Origin: Actinomadura macra NBRC 14102
GTDB taxonomy: Bacteria > Actinomycetota > Actinomycetes > Streptosporangiales > Streptosporangiaceae
Assembly (NCBI RefSeq): GCF_001552215.1
Contig: NZ_BCQT01000006.1
Coordinates: 620,001-684,000 of the forward strand
Direction: 5' to 3'
DNA length: 64,000 nucleotides
Shown one piece after another: positions 1-8,268 of this stretch; the stretch's first letter is position 1; every line of letters starts with the position of its first letter. The translations under genes were made by a program, and so were the position numbers. The notes beneath the pieces are model-generated. The model was given only the letters and a program-made list of their open reading frames with translations, searched no databases and was not told the DNA's origin.

Positions 1-315
1 CTGAGCAAGGAGCCGTATCAGGAACCCGGCCAGCGCACTCGTTACGAGTACCACCTGACGAAGATGGGCCTCGATCTCGCGCCGACTCTGGTCGGCCTCA
101 TGGAGTGGGGCGAGACCTACCTCCCGCACGAGGAGGGCCGCCAGGTCATGCTCACCCACGCCGGATGCGACGAACCGGTCGCGTCGCAGGTGCGCTGCGC
201 GTCCGGCCACGACGTCCCGGTCAACGAGATCATCATGCGTCCGCCGCACGAGCCCGAAGGGTGGTCCCCGGAGCCCGGGGAAGCGGACGTCCAGGGAGAC
301 GGGGATCACGCCTGA
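1..315 (+). CDS. HxlR-type winged-helix regulator, C-terminal part (5' end outside window)
   Basis: The frame is open from base 1 and gives 104 residues before the stop. The first residues (KEPYQEPGQRTRYEYHLT) match the end of the winged-helix wing of HxlR-family regulators, where R-x-Y-x-L-T is followed by a helix ending in 'LMEWGETYL'. In this family the protein binds DNA as a dimer and usually controls a neighbouring redox or detoxification gene. The tail after the helix has a CxxxxxxxxxxC pair (GCDEP...VRCASGH) that resembles the short C-terminal extension seen in many actinomycete HxlR proteins. The start and the recognition helix lie to the left of the window, so the target cannot be judged. 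It is convergent with the cvn operon, ending about 50 bases before it. Confidence 0.75.
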   Translation: MSKEPYQEPGQRTRYEYHLTKMGLDLAPTLVGLMEWGETYLPHEEGRQVMLTHAGCDEPVASQVRCASGHDVPVNEIIMRPPHEPEGWSPEPGEADVQGDGDHA

Positions 316-367
316 CCCGGACGCCCGCCCCCAGCACCGGGCGACGCGTCCTACGCCCGGCCGCTCC

Positions 368-1102
368 TCACTCTTCCACAGGGGACCGCGCAGGGGGGAC
401 GGCTTGCCACAGGCGCAGCCCCGGCGCGGTACGCGGTCCCGACGGACGCCCCGGCGCGTGGCCCGGGCCCGGCCCGGGCACCGGCGCACCGCTGGCCAGG
501 CGCAATGCGTGCTCGACGAGCGCCACCAACACGTCCTTCGCCGACACCTCCTGCCGGGCGTCGCATAGCAGGACGGGCACATGCTGGTCAATGTCCAGTG
601 CCATGCGGACCTCCGGCGGCTCGTAGCGGTCGGCGCCCTCGAAGCAGTTGACGGCGACCACGAACGGCGTGCCCTTCTCCTCGAAGTAGTCGATGGAGGC
701 GAAGCTCGCCGTGAGCCGCCGCGTGTCGGCCAGCACCACGGCACCGAGCGCGCCGCGCGACAGCTCGTTCCACATGAACCAGAACCGCTCCTGGCCCGGC
801 GTCCCGAACAGGTAGATCGCGACGCCGTCGCGCAGGGTGATGCGGCCGAAGTCCATGGCCACGGTGGTGGTGGTCTTGGCCGCCACGCCTTCGAGGTCGT
901 CCACGCCGACGCTCGCGTCGGTGAGCGCCTCCTCGGTGCGCAGCGGGCGGATCTCGCTGACCGCGCCGACGAGGGTCGTCTTGCCGGCCCCGAATCCCCC
1001 CGCGACGAGGATCTTGAGCGCGACGCGGGGGCCGTCGTATCGGTCGTCGGTCCCGTCGCTGGAAGGGCCGCCGGGCGGGGGGTCAGAGCGCACGGAGTTC
1101 AT
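368..1102 (-). CDS. Conservon small GTPase-like protein (CvnD type)
   Basis: Predicted 244-aa ATP/GTP-binding protein, the last gene of a conservon (cvn) operon. A P-loop GGFGAGKTT lies at about residues 35-43, and a G3-like FGTPGQERF at about 99-107 keeps the small-GTPase signature. The base-recognition motif is VNCF rather than NKxD, as in MglA-like and CvnD proteins. In Streptomyces conservons this protein works with the roadblock, DUF742 and CvnA partners as a membrane-associated signalling complex. The ATG at 1102 lies inside the end of the DUF742 gene (20-base overlap), matching the usual start of the family. The last 30 or so residues are Pro/Gly-rich and look disordered. Upstream in-frame sequence is a shadow of DUF742 and was excluded. 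Confidence 0.9.
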   Translation of the reverse strand: MNSVRSDPPPGGPSSDGTDDRYDGPRVALKILVAGGFGAGKTTLVGAVSEIRPLRTEEALTDASVGVDDLEGVAAKTTTTVAMDFGRITLRDGVAIYLFGTPGQERFWFMWNELSRGALGAVVLADTRRLTASFASIDYFEEKGTPFVVAVNCFEGADRYEPPEVRMALDIDQHVPVLLCDARQEVSAKDVLVALVEHALRLASGAPVPGPGPGHAPGRPSGPRTAPGLRLWQAVPPARSPVEE

Positions 1103-1544
1103 CGAGCACCCTCCTGAGCAGGTTCTGGTCGGTATGGGGCTGGACGGACGGCTCCGACCACTGCTGGACACGCACGAAACCCGAGTCCAGCAGGTCGCCC
1201 GCGAGCACGCGGACGACGCCGAGCGGCAGGTCGAGCTCGGAGCCGAGATCGGCAATGGTGTGCGGGCGGCGGCACAGCGCGAGCAGGCGGCGCTGCTCGC
1301 GCGAGAGCCGGCCGAGTTCGGGCGGTCGGGCGCCGGTCGCGACGAGGATCGCCACGATGTCCAGCGGCTCCCCGCTCGGGCGGGTCCGGCCACGCGTCAC
1401 CGCGTAGGGGCGGACGATGGGTCCGGCGGCGTCGTCCAGCCACCGTTCCCGCCCGGGACCCCGCGCACCGCCGGGTACCCCGGGCACGCCGGGAGGACCC
1501 GGCACCCCCGGGGTACCGGGCACGCTAGGGACGCTGGGGTCCAT
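1083..1544 (-). CDS. DUF742 protein of conservon (CvnC type)
   Basis: 153-aa protein of the DUF742 family, the third component of cvn operons. The core (about residues 40-150) reads IVRPYAVTRGRT followed by a winged-helix-like segment (LLALCRRPHTIADLGSEL, then a helix with VRVLAGDLLDSGFV), typical of the family. Its partners are the roadblock protein and the GTPase, and it probably acts as an adaptor rather than a classical DNA-binding repressor; this is inferred from the family. The first 28 residues are an odd collagen-like run of PGTPGVPGPPG triplets, low in complexity, which may be a flexible linker. It begins 6 bases after the roadblock gene ends and overlaps the next gene. Confidence 0.9.
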   Translation of the reverse strand: MDPSVPSVPGTPGVPGPPGVPGVPGGARGPGRERWLDDAAGPIVRPYAVTRGRTRPSGEPLDIVAILVATGARPPELGRLSREQRRLLALCRRPHTIADLGSELDLPLGVVRVLAGDLLDSGFVRVQQWSEPSVQPHTDQNLLRRVLDELRAL

Positions 1545-1550
1545 GGGAGG

Positions 1551-1970
1551 TCACCCGGATCCAGGTCCCGGTCTGGTCTGTCTCAGGCCGGTGGACAGCT
1601 GTTTGCCGACCCGCTTGACCAGCATCGTCATCTCGTAGGCGACGAGGCCCGCGTTGGCGCCGACATCGCTGAGCAGCGCCAGGCAGCTGTTGGCCCCGGC
1701 CGGGACGACGAAGAACAGGCCCCCGTCCATCTCGATGAGGGTCTGCCGGACCTCGCCGGAGTCCAGTTGTGGCCGGGCCCCGATGGCGAGGCTGTGGAAA
1801 CCGGCGGCCAGCGCGGCGAGGTACTCGGCGTCCTCGCGCCCGACGCCGCGCGAGGCGCCCATGACCAGGCCGTCGCGCGACAGCACGACGACCTTGCGGA
1901 CCTGCGGGACCCGGTCCACGAGGTCGTCCAGCAGCCAGCCCAGTTCGGCGGCGACACCCTGATACGTCAT
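1551..1970 (-). CDS. Roadblock/LC7 domain protein (CvnB type)
   Basis: 139-aa roadblock/LC7 protein. The sequence opens LGWLLDDLVDRVPQVRKVVVLSRDGLVMG and continues with an 'AEYLAALAAGFHSLA' helix and the strand GGLFFVVPAG, which are hallmarks of bacterial roadblock proteins. In the cvn system this domain dimerises and regulates the nucleotide state of the GTPase encoded two genes downstream. The start ATG overlaps the stop of the cvnA-like gene (ATGA), which implies translational coupling. No catalytic residues are expected; the protein is a GAP/GEF-like or scaffold subunit of a cytoplasmic complex at the membrane. Confidence 0.92.
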   Translation of the reverse strand: MTYQGVAAELGWLLDDLVDRVPQVRKVVVLSRDGLVMGASRGVGREDAEYLAALAAGFHSLAIGARPQLDSGEVRQTLIEMDGGLFFVVPAGANSCLALLSDVGANAGLVAYEMTMLVKRVGKQLSTGLRQTRPGPGSG

Positions 1971-4519
1971 GATCTTCCCTCCATACCGTCTGCCGGCCCT
2001 TCGTTCTCACGCCCGCGAAGCCATCCCGCCTGTAGCGAGGCGAACAGGTCACGGGACGCCTCCGCCGAACGCTCCTCCCACACCGAGAGCGCGTCGCTCT
2101 CCTGCGGCGGCGCGGGCGGCCCGGCGTCGCGCAGTTGCGGGGCGAGGCTGGCTCGCCGGACGCGGCGGGGCAGCGGGGCTCGCCCGTCCCCCGGCGGCGC
2201 GCCGAACGATCCCGGCGGATCTGGAATCGGGGTTCCGGACACCGGCGTTTCGGACATCGGAGTCTGGTACACCGGGGTTTCGGGCGTCGGGGTCTCCGGC
2301 ATCACGGCCTCGGGCATCGGGGTTTCGGGCGCCGCGGTGAAGGCACCCGTCCCGTTCGCAGGCGCGGGCGGCGGGGACGGCACCGGGGGCACTGGGGGCG
2401 GCACCGGCGGCGCGTCGTAGGCCACCGGCGCGTTGAGCATCGCCGTGGACGTCGGGTACGCCCCGTTCGAGCCGTTCCCCGGGACGTGGTCCACGCGGAA
2501 CGGTTCCGTCGGCACCGGGCGCGCGACGGGAACATCCCACGGCCCCGGCGCGGCCGGCCTGGCCGCGGGCGGCGCGGCGGCGAGTTCGTCCTCGGGCTGG
2601 TCCACGTCCACGATCAGCGGGGCGGGGATCAGCACCACCGCGCTGACCCCGCCGTACAGGGACGGCTGTAGCGCGACCTTGATGCCGTGCCTGCCCGCGA
2701 GCCGCGCGACGACGAACAGACCGAGGCGGTCGGTGACGGCGAGGTCGAACTCGGGGGGCCGCGACAACCGCAGGTTCAGCGCGTCCAACTCGGCCTGGTC
2801 GAGCCCGATCCCGCGGTCGATGATGTCGACCGCGAAGCCGTTCGCGCCCATCTCGCCGCGGACCAGCACCTCGGTCGGCGACGGCGAGAACACCGTGGCG
2901 TTCTCGATCAGCTCGGCGAGCAGGTGGATCACGTCGGCGACCGTCTCGCCGATCACGGCGGCCTGGCCGGAGACCACGACGATCTCCACCCGGGTGTAGT
3001 CCTCCACCTCCGAGACGGCGGCGCGCAGCACGTCCTCGACGTGCACCGGCTTGCTCCAGCCCCGGCCCGGGGACGTCCCGGACAGGATGACCAGGCCCTC
3101 GGCGTGCCGGCGCATGCGGGTGGTGAGGTGGTCGAGCCGGAACAGGTCCTCCAGCGCCTTCGGGTCGGACGCACTCCGCTCCATCTCGTCCAGCATGCGG
3201 AGCTGGCGGTGCAGCAGCGACTGGCTGCGCCAGGCGACGTTCAGGAACACCCGGCTGATGCCCTGCCGCAGGTAGGACTCGCGGACGGCGGTGTCGATCG
3301 CGGTGTACTGCACCTGGGTGAACGCGTCACCGACGCGGGCGACCTCCCGGCTCTTGCCGATGACGAGCGGCGGCGCCTCCGCGTCGACGTCCACCTCCTC
3401 GCCCCGGCGCAGCCGGGCGACCACGGCGGGCAGCCGGTCCTCGGCGAGGTCGAGGGCGGCCCGCTGGAGGTCGCGCAGCTCACGCGACAGGCTGCGGGCG
3501 GCCAGCAGCGACAGCACGATGGACGCGACCACCGCGAGCAGCCCGAAACCGCCGGCGAGGACGAGCCGCAGCACGATCCGCTCACCGATGGGCTTGGCCA
3601 GCTCGTTCAGCGCCAGACTCGCCTGGGTGACCTTCTGCTCCCACGCCTGCGACAACAGTGTGGTGGTCGCGGCCCAGTCGCCGGCCTCGGCGGGCAGCCG
3701 GTCGCCGCGCGCGTTCACGATCGCCGCCTCGGCCGCCCGGTACCGCTGGAAACCGTCGGACGCGGCGAGTTGTTGCAGCGGTTTGCGGATGTCCTCGCCG
3801 AGGTCGGCGAGCCCGGAGTCGAACTCCTGCTGACCGTTGGCGGCCCACTGGACGAACGCGGTGTGCTCGGCGGGGGTCAGCCGGCCGTTCTTCGCCAGCG
3901 CGGCCGTGACCAGCGCGTCCTCGCGGAGCATGTACGCGCGCGCGTTACCGATCGCGATGAGCGCGCGCCCCTGCTCGAAGATGGCCAGGTCGTTGACCGT
4001 CACCAGGCCGGTGAAGACGCGGATGACGTCGTCGAGGACGGTGCTGTAGGAGTCGATGACCTCCAGCGTGGAGGCGCGCCCGGAGTCGACCTTCGCGCGC
4101 AGCCCCGGGAGGCGGTCGAGTGAGGTGACCGCCTCGTCGAGCCGCTGCTTGGTCTCCTGCTTCGCCGCGTCCATCGCGTCCTTGGACAGCGCCGACTGGC
4201 GGAACTTCGCCTGGACGGCGCTGACCCGCGCCCGCTGCGCGCCGAGCTTCTGCCGGTCCTGCGGGGTGCGGGTGCTCAGCGCGACGATGCTGAGCGAACG
4301 TTCCTGCTGGAGCTGCCCGACCAGATAGATCCCCGGCAGCCCCATCTTCTCGTAGGTGGTGGAGAAGTCGTACTTGTCGTGCGCCGCACCGAGCGTGATG
4401 TTCGCCGCGAACGCCCACAGGGTGATCAGCGAGATCAGCGGTACGAGCAGCAGGGCCGTGATGCGCAGCCGGATCGGGCGCCTGCGCCGGCTACCGGACG
4501 TCGACCTGTCGGTGGCCAT
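1967..4519 (-). CDS. Nitrate-sensor-domain histidine-kinase-like protein (CvnA type)
   Basis: 850-aa membrane sensor of the conservon operon. A first membrane helix lies at about residues 20-44. It is followed by an extracytoplasmic nitrate/nitrite-sensing-type helical domain (to about 315) containing the QQERSLSI signature, then a second membrane helix (about 316-342) and a HAMP-like segment. The DHp-like region around 461-479 and the GHKL ATPase follow, with an N-box (ELIENATVFSP, about 536-546) and G-box (DRGIGLD, about 568-574). CvnA proteins resemble kinases but lack a partner response regulator, and output probably goes through the GTPase. Residues beyond about 630 are Pro/Thr/Glu-rich with near-repeats (PETPTPETP...), probably a disordered linker for partner binding. 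Confidence 0.9.
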   Translation of the reverse strand: MATDRSTSGSRRRRPIRLRITALLLVPLISLITLWAFAANITLGAAHDKYDFSTTYEKMGLPGIYLVGQLQQERSLSIVALSTRTPQDRQKLGAQRARVSAVQAKFRQSALSKDAMDAAKQETKQRLDEAVTSLDRLPGLRAKVDSGRASTLEVIDSYSTVLDDVIRVFTGLVTVNDLAIFEQGRALIAIGNARAYMLREDALVTAALAKNGRLTPAEHTAFVQWAANGQQEFDSGLADLGEDIRKPLQQLAASDGFQRYRAAEAAIVNARGDRLPAEAGDWAATTTLLSQAWEQKVTQASLALNELAKPIGERIVLRLVLAGGFGLLAVVASIVLSLLAARSLSRELRDLQRAALDLAEDRLPAVVARLRRGEEVDVDAEAPPLVIGKSREVARVGDAFTQVQYTAIDTAVRESYLRQGISRVFLNVAWRSQSLLHRQLRMLDEMERSASDPKALEDLFRLDHLTTRMRRHAEGLVILSGTSPGRGWSKPVHVEDVLRAAVSEVEDYTRVEIVVVSGQAAVIGETVADVIHLLAELIENATVFSPSPTEVLVRGEMGANGFAVDIIDRGIGLDQAELDALNLRLSRPPEFDLAVTDRLGLFVVARLAGRHGIKVALQPSLYGGVSAVVLIPAPLIVDVDQPEDELAAAPPAARPAAPGPWDVPVARPVPTEPFRVDHVPGNGSNGAYPTSTAMLNAPVAYDAPPVPPPVPPVPSPPPAPANGTGAFTAAPETPMPEAVMPETPTPETPVYQTPMSETPVSGTPIPDPPGSFGAPPGDGRAPLPRRVRRASLAPQLRDAGPPAPPQESDALSVWEERSAEASRDLFASLQAGWLRGRENEGPADGMEGRS

Positions 4520-4523
4520 CAGG

Positions 4524-4901
4524 TCACGCTCCCGGCTCGGGATGGAACACGGCCGACGGCCGCGTCCCGTCCAGCGCGGCGCGGGCGACGAGGTCGCGGA
4601 GCCGCTCGGTGATCATTTCGACGGCCTCCGCGTGCCCGCGGGCCGCCTTCTCCCGTGTCGTGTAGCGCCCGATATCGGCGTGCATCGCCAGATCGGACAC
4701 GATCGTCTGCCATAGCAAAGGTCTCCCATTCGCCGCGAATCCCAGGTCGGTCACGGTGAACCAGGTCGAGATGACCACGACGACCCCGCCGACGCGGACG
4801 ACATCCTGCGCGAGCAGGCGTCCCCGCACGTCCAGCAGCAGCCGTTGCGCCTCGTCCGAGGTGACGCGTTCACCGTCCGACCGGTACCAGTCCACGGACA
4901 T
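4524..4901 (-). CDS. Small conserved hypothetical protein leading the conservon operon
   Basis: About 125 aa, unknown function. The pattern 'VISTWFTVTDLGF' followed by 'PLLWQTIV', then 'RYTTREKAARGHAEAV', resembles a widespread family of small actinobacterial and phage proteins that carry an 'STVFLGLDH...PLLFET...Y.T...A..GH' signature; no activity is known for that group. The gene ends 4 bases before the cvnA-like start, so it is probably co-transcribed with it. The start is ambiguous: ATG at 4901 was preferred because GGGA lies about 8 bases upstream, but ATG at 4913 would add four residues. No membrane segment or metal motif is visible. Confidence 0.65.
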   Translation of the reverse strand: MSVDWYRSDGERVTSDEAQRLLLDVRGRLLAQDVVRVGGVVVVISTWFTVTDLGFAANGRPLLWQTIVSDLAMHADIGRYTTREKAARGHAEAVEMITERLRDLVARAALDGTRPSAVFHPEPGA

Positions 4902-5032
4902 CGCACATCCCATCGCCGCCGGTCAGCGCGCCGTTCCGGGACGGCGCACCGGCAGGTAACCGCGGGCATGCCGGTGTTACGCGCGTGGCCTCCCACCGCC
5001 CGCGTGACCGGCGGGACGCTGCGCGGCGATGC

Positions 5033-5551
5033 TCAGTGCGAGGGCCGCTCGTCACGCGGCCAGGCGCGCATCTCACACCAGACGGACTTTCCGGATGGGG
5101 TGTGGTCGGTGCCGTGCCGTTCGGCGATGACCGCGACGAGGAACCAGCCCCGTCCCGTCTCCTCCATCAGGTCGATCTGCCGGGCCCGCGGGACCGCGGG
5201 GCTCGTGTCATGGACCTCGACGCGCAACCGCGACCCGGCGCGCAGCAGGCGCAGGCGCAACGGCGCACCCGGGATCGTGGCGTGCTGGACGGCGTTGGTG
5301 ACGATCTCCGAGACCAGGACCTCCGCGTCGTCGCGGACGTGCCCGATACCGGAGGCGGTGGTGACGGCCCGGCTGAAGTTCCGGGCCCGGGGGACCGACT
5401 CGAGTGTCGCGGGCAGGTTCAGCTCGCCCAGCAGGATGGGGGTTCGGGCCACCGCAGCGGGCGGGGCGACCGCCGTGGTGGTGCCGGCGTGTTCCGGCGC
5501 TTCGGCTTGGGCCTCGTTAGGCAACTCGATGGTGTGGTGTTCGCCCGACAT
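5033..5551 (-). CDS. RsbW/SpoIIAB-like ATP-binding regulatory protein
   Basis: 172-aa protein with a GHKL (HATPase_c_2) fold, as in anti-sigma-factor kinases of the RsbW family that are abundant in actinomycetes. The N-box VSEIVTNAVQHA binds Mg-ATP. The G-box is altered: the usual E-x-GRGL-x-L reads ETGRGWFLV, and the Asp box is 'VHDTSPAVP'. The first 40 residues are low in complexity and not part of the domain. ATG at 5551 is chosen because AAGGAGG lies 7 bases upstream. It probably sequesters a sigma factor or anti-sigma antagonist encoded elsewhere; no sigma gene is adjacent. The gene stands alone, with about 130 bases before it. Confidence 0.85.
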   Translation of the reverse strand: MSGEHHTIELPNEAQAEAPEHAGTTTAVAPPAAVARTPILLGELNLPATLESVPRARNFSRAVTTASGIGHVRDDAEVLVSEIVTNAVQHATIPGAPLRLRLLRAGSRLRVEVHDTSPAVPRARQIDLMEETGRGWFLVAVIAERHGTDHTPSGKSVWCEMRAWPRDERPSH

Positions 5552-5686
5552 ACGGAACGCCTCCTTGACTAAGGCGTGGTGGCCCGGCGGGGGGCCACAT
5601 GGGGGTAGGTGCCGCTGCCGCCGCCGTTCGGGCGAGCGTCGGAGCGGTGTGCGAGGGGAGGCGGCCGGACGGCCCACGGACGGCGG

Positions 5687-6268
5687 TCATGCCGGCTCAC
5701 CCCCCTCGGCGGTGGCGCCGGCCCTGGCGCGTAGCAGCCGGGCGGTGCTCGTGAACCACTCGTGGTTCTCCTGCTCGAACCGCCGGCCCCGCAGGCAGGT
5801 CAGGTACGGGCCGATCGGTGCGGCACTCTGCAGGAACGCCTCCTCGTCGAGGTCGCCGCGCAGGTGTCTCAGGGTGTGTTCGAACAGCTCGATCTTCGCG
5901 GCGGACGCCAGGGCGCGCTCCTCCAGCTGCGCGATCACCGCGTCCGCGGAGATGTGGTCCACGGCCTGCACCATGACGAGCAGGTTCTCGCGGATGATCC
6001 CGGGCTTGGCCGGGGTGGCGGCGAAACGTTCCAGTTCGTCGACACCGGCCTGCGTGACGGTGTACACGCGTTTGTTCGGGCGGTCATGCTGGATGATCTG
6101 CCGTCCGCTGATCAGGCCTTCGGTCTCCAACCTCGACAGCTCCGAATAGAGCTGCTGCGGTACGGCATGCCAGAAGTTGGAGACCGACAAATCAAAGATC
6201 TTGGCGAGCTGGTAGCCGCTGTACTCACCGTCCAGCAGCGCCGCCAGCACCGCGTGACGAAGTGCCAT
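5687..6268 (-). CDS. PadR-family transcriptional regulator
   Basis: 193-aa PadR regulator (PadR-s1 winged helix plus C-terminal dimerisation helices). The N-terminal MALRHAVLAALLDGEYSGYQL, then 'FWHAVPQQLYSELSRLETEGLI' and the wing 'RPNKRVYTVTQAGVDEL', match the family closely. The C-terminal half (about 95-190) is the Vir_C-type helical domain. ATG at 6268 begins the conserved MALRHA motif and has AGGGAGA upstream; an earlier in-frame start would add 17 unrelated residues. A perfect 7+7 dyad about 60 bases upstream is a likely autoregulatory operator. Its position at the end of the FAAL operon suggests it could repress that operon, but this is an inference. Confidence 0.9.
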   Translation of the reverse strand: MALRHAVLAALLDGEYSGYQLAKIFDLSVSNFWHAVPQQLYSELSRLETEGLISGRQIIQHDRPNKRVYTVTQAGVDELERFAATPAKPGIIRENLLVMVQAVDHISADAVIAQLEERALASAAKIELFEHTLRHLRGDLDEEAFLQSAAPIGPYLTCLRGRRFEQENHEWFTSTARLLRARAGATAEGGEPA

Positions 6269-6327
6269 CGGCTGTTCTCCCTGCCTTGACTCAGGGTTGC
6301 GGATGACGTTAGCAGACAAAGAGCTGA

Positions 6328-6347
6328 ATAGTCATGCTTTTGACTAT
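6328..6347. promoter_or_regulatory. Candidate PadR operator (inverted repeat)
   Basis: ATAGTCA and TGACTAT form a perfect 7-bp inverted repeat separated by six bases (TGCTTT), in a locally AT-rich stretch between the PadR gene start and the end of the FAAL gene. The position, size and AT-richness suit a PadR operator over the padR promoter. Binding is not shown. Confidence 0.5.
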
Positions 6348-6387
6348 GATCGGATTCTGAACCCTTTTTCGGACAGGATTTCGGGCA

Positions 6388-8262
6388 TTACCCCGGCGCC
6401 GAATCCGGCTCCTGGTCCCGCGCAAGCTCCTGATCAGGGCGGAGTGCGGCGACCTCGCGCTCGATGTTGCCCGCCAACTCGGTGAGCCGCCCGTCCAGAA
6501 AGTCCTGGCGGGTATGGCGGCGCTGGGTCTTCCCGCTGGTCGTCCGCCGAACCGATCCCCGTCCGCACAGAACGACACTCAATGCGGGCAGCTCGAATAT
6601 CCGCGCGACCCGTCCCTTAATGAGCATCGCCAGTTCGTCCAGGGCCGTTCCCCTGGCCAGCCGCGTGCTGATCTCCTGGACGAGGACGACGTGCTCCGTC
6701 CCGTCGTCAATGGTGAAAGCGGCGGCGGGGCCCGCCGCCGGGTGCACGGCGCGAGCGGCCTCCTCGATGTCCTGCGCGTGGATATTCCGGCCGTTGACGA
6801 TGATCAAGTCTTTGATCCGCCCGGCGATGTACAGCTCGCCGCCGCAGGTGAAACCGAGGTCCCCCGTCCGCAGAAACGGCCCGTCCCCGTCAGCGGTGAA
6901 GGCCCCGAAGGTCTCCCGCGTCTCCTCCGCCTTCTTCCAGTACCCGCCGGCGACGCTGCCCCCGCGCACCCAGATCTCTCCGACGCCCTCGTCCTCGACC
7001 AGGACGCCGCTCTCGGGATCGACGACCCGCACGTCCAGGGTCACCGGCCGGCCGCAGCTCACGAGCCTGCGAGCGGCGCCGCCCGGGGCGAGGACGGCCT
7101 TGTCCTGTGTCAGGGCCTCGGCGTCGAAGTCGCGGATCACCGGGCCGGCCCCGAGCGGGGCGGCGGTGATGAGGAGCGTCGTCTCGGCCATGCCGTAGCA
7201 CGGCATCCACATCTCGTGCCGGAACCCGACCGGCGCGAACCGTTCGGTCCACTTCTCCAGGGTCGCGGCGCGGACGGGCTCGGCGCCGTTCTTGACGGTG
7301 CGCAGGGACGACAGGTCGAGCCCGGCGAGTTGCTCGTCCTTGACGCGGCGCAACGCCAGCTCGTATCCGAAGTTCGGCGAGAGGGTGATCGTGGCCCGAT
7401 GCCGCGTGATCATCTCCAGCCAGAGGACCGGCCGTTTGATAAACGTGATCGGCGAGCTGAAGACGTACCGGCAGCCGAGGTAGAGCGGCTCCAGGAACTG
7501 ACCGACGAGCCCCATGTCGTGATAGTGCGGGACCCAGCCGACCCCGACCGTCTCGGACGACCCCCCGATCCGGCGCTTGATCTCCTCGCCGTTGCGGAGC
7601 AGGTTCCCGTGGGAGACCATCACTCCCTTCGGCTCGCCGGTGGAGCCGGAGGTGTACTGCAAGAACGCGAGGGTGTCGGGGCCCATCTCCGGCGCGGACC
7701 AGCCGTCCGGATCGGCGTCGGTCTCCGTCTCGGTGTCCAGGCAGCGGACCCGTCCGGCCAGCCCGTCCTCGGCCAGCCATTCCTCCAGCGCGGCCTTGTG
7801 GGCGGTGTCGGTGAGGATCCACGTGATGTCGGCGTCGTCGATGATCCGCCGGGTGCGCCCGAACCGCTCGGCGTCCAGCGCCGGGAGCGGGGACGGGACG
7901 GCGATGGCGCGCGCGTACAGGCAGCCGAAGAACCCGGTCAGGAACTCCAGCCCCTCCGGATATAACAGCAGGACGGCGCGGTCCCGCAATCCCCGCGCCT
8001 CCAGGACGCGGGCCAACCCGCGGGCACGCCGGTCCAATTCGGCGAATCCCAGCGTCTCCTCCCGGTAGCCGCGCCCCCACACGGGCCCGGCCACCGCGCC
8101 CGCGGCGGGGTCGGGGACGGTGCCGGCTCTCTGCTCCCGGACGAAGGTGAAGTTGCGCTCGTCTCCGTACTGAAGGATGTTCCGGCGCGCGACCGATACG
8201 AAGTCGTCGGGAGAACCCGATAAGGACCTGTTATTCGACGCGGAATTGGTGGGGGGCCGCAT
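6388..8262 (-). CDS. Fatty-acyl-AMP ligase (FAAL-type adenylating enzyme)
   Basis: 624-aa ANL-superfamily enzyme that activates a fatty acid as acyl-AMP and passes it to an acyl carrier protein. The adenylation core has LQYTSGSTGEPKGVMVSHGN at about residues 201-220. It also has the FAAL-typical 'GWVPHYHDMGLVGQFLEPLYLG' and 'FRTGDLGF'-like (FLRTGDLGFTCGGELYIAGR) motifs, and a C-terminal lysine-bearing 'GSVRRTTSGKTQRR'. FAALs differ from acyl-CoA ligases by an insertion that blocks CoA use; the overall likeness points to FAAL, and the ACP in the same operon is the natural acceptor. ATG at 8262 has GGAG upstream and starts 6 bases after the dehydrogenase stop. Confidence 0.92.
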   Translation of the reverse strand: MRPPTNSASNNRSLSGSPDDFVSVARRNILQYGDERNFTFVREQRAGTVPDPAAGAVAGPVWGRGYREETLGFAELDRRARGLARVLEARGLRDRAVLLLYPEGLEFLTGFFGCLYARAIAVPSPLPALDAERFGRTRRIIDDADITWILTDTAHKAALEEWLAEDGLAGRVRCLDTETETDADPDGWSAPEMGPDTLAFLQYTSGSTGEPKGVMVSHGNLLRNGEEIKRRIGGSSETVGVGWVPHYHDMGLVGQFLEPLYLGCRYVFSSPITFIKRPVLWLEMITRHRATITLSPNFGYELALRRVKDEQLAGLDLSSLRTVKNGAEPVRAATLEKWTERFAPVGFRHEMWMPCYGMAETTLLITAAPLGAGPVIRDFDAEALTQDKAVLAPGGAARRLVSCGRPVTLDVRVVDPESGVLVEDEGVGEIWVRGGSVAGGYWKKAEETRETFGAFTADGDGPFLRTGDLGFTCGGELYIAGRIKDLIIVNGRNIHAQDIEEAARAVHPAAGPAAAFTIDDGTEHVVLVQEISTRLARGTALDELAMLIKGRVARIFELPALSVVLCGRGSVRRTTSGKTQRRHTRQDFLDGRLTELAGNIEREVAALRPDQELARDQEPDSAPG

Positions 8263-8268
8263 CGCCGG